A stretch of 5,567 bases of DNA from JAQTNP01 sp964616145 (GTDB lineage Bacteria > Patescibacteriota > Minisyncoccia > Minisyncoccales > PEYH01). Below, in pieces: positions 5,547 to 5,567 of the stretch. The notes beneath the pieces were generated by a model. The model was not told where the DNA came from. It was given only the letters and a program-made list of their open reading frames with translations, and searched no databases. Each line of letters starts with the position of its first letter. The stretch's first letter is position 1. Location: contig CAZTRD010000050.1 in assembly GCA_964616145.1 (NCBI GenBank), forward strand, positions 1 through 5,567, given 5' to 3'. Position numbers and translations under genes: made by a program.

Positions 5547-5567
5547 ATAGTATTAAGAATTATCTGA

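Overview
The window reads as the late (structural and adhesion/lysis) region of a tailed bacteriophage or prophage. All nine supported genes lie on the minus strand, packed with 1- to 11-base gaps or short overlaps. The central gene is a long fibre protein with a beta-helix-type start, a tandem-repeat shaft and a laminin-G-like (LamG-like) tip. The sequence is AT-rich and all three standard stop codons end genes here, so nothing suggests stop-codon reassignment. Most starts lack a Shine-Dalgarno (SD) sequence, as is common in Bacteroidota and some other lineages, but this is too weak to name a host.

Layout in transcription order (high to low coordinates): a 101-aa beta-rich protein (5546-5241); a 77-aa charged helical protein (5239-5006); a 137-aa beta-rich phage-type protein (5025-4612); an 897-aa tail fibre/tailspike-like protein (4610-1917) holding five 25-residue repeats; a 68-aa protein with two membrane segments (1905-1699, holin-like); a 174-aa concanavalin/LamG-like protein (1726-1202, GTG start, overlapping the previous gene); a 79-aa protein with one membrane segment and a coiled coil (1200-961); a 65-aa eight-cysteine protein (951-754), the only gene with a strong SD; and a bidirectional hairpin terminator (727-749). 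Then comes about 330 bases without a gene (393-726) that is rich in long-range inverted pairings and may encode a structured RNA or a long leader. Last is the start of a papain-like cysteine peptidase (392 to 1) that runs off the left edge.

The first four genes probably encode virion surface or appendage parts. The two small membrane proteins and perhaps the cysteine peptidase are candidates for lysis, but none of these roles is proven by the sequence. The points most worth a second look are the structured non-coding stretch, the mosaic synonymous pattern in the fibre repeats, and a start-site context (T at -1 in 8 of 9 starts, stop-T-ATG at three junctions) that seems to replace SD-based initiation.
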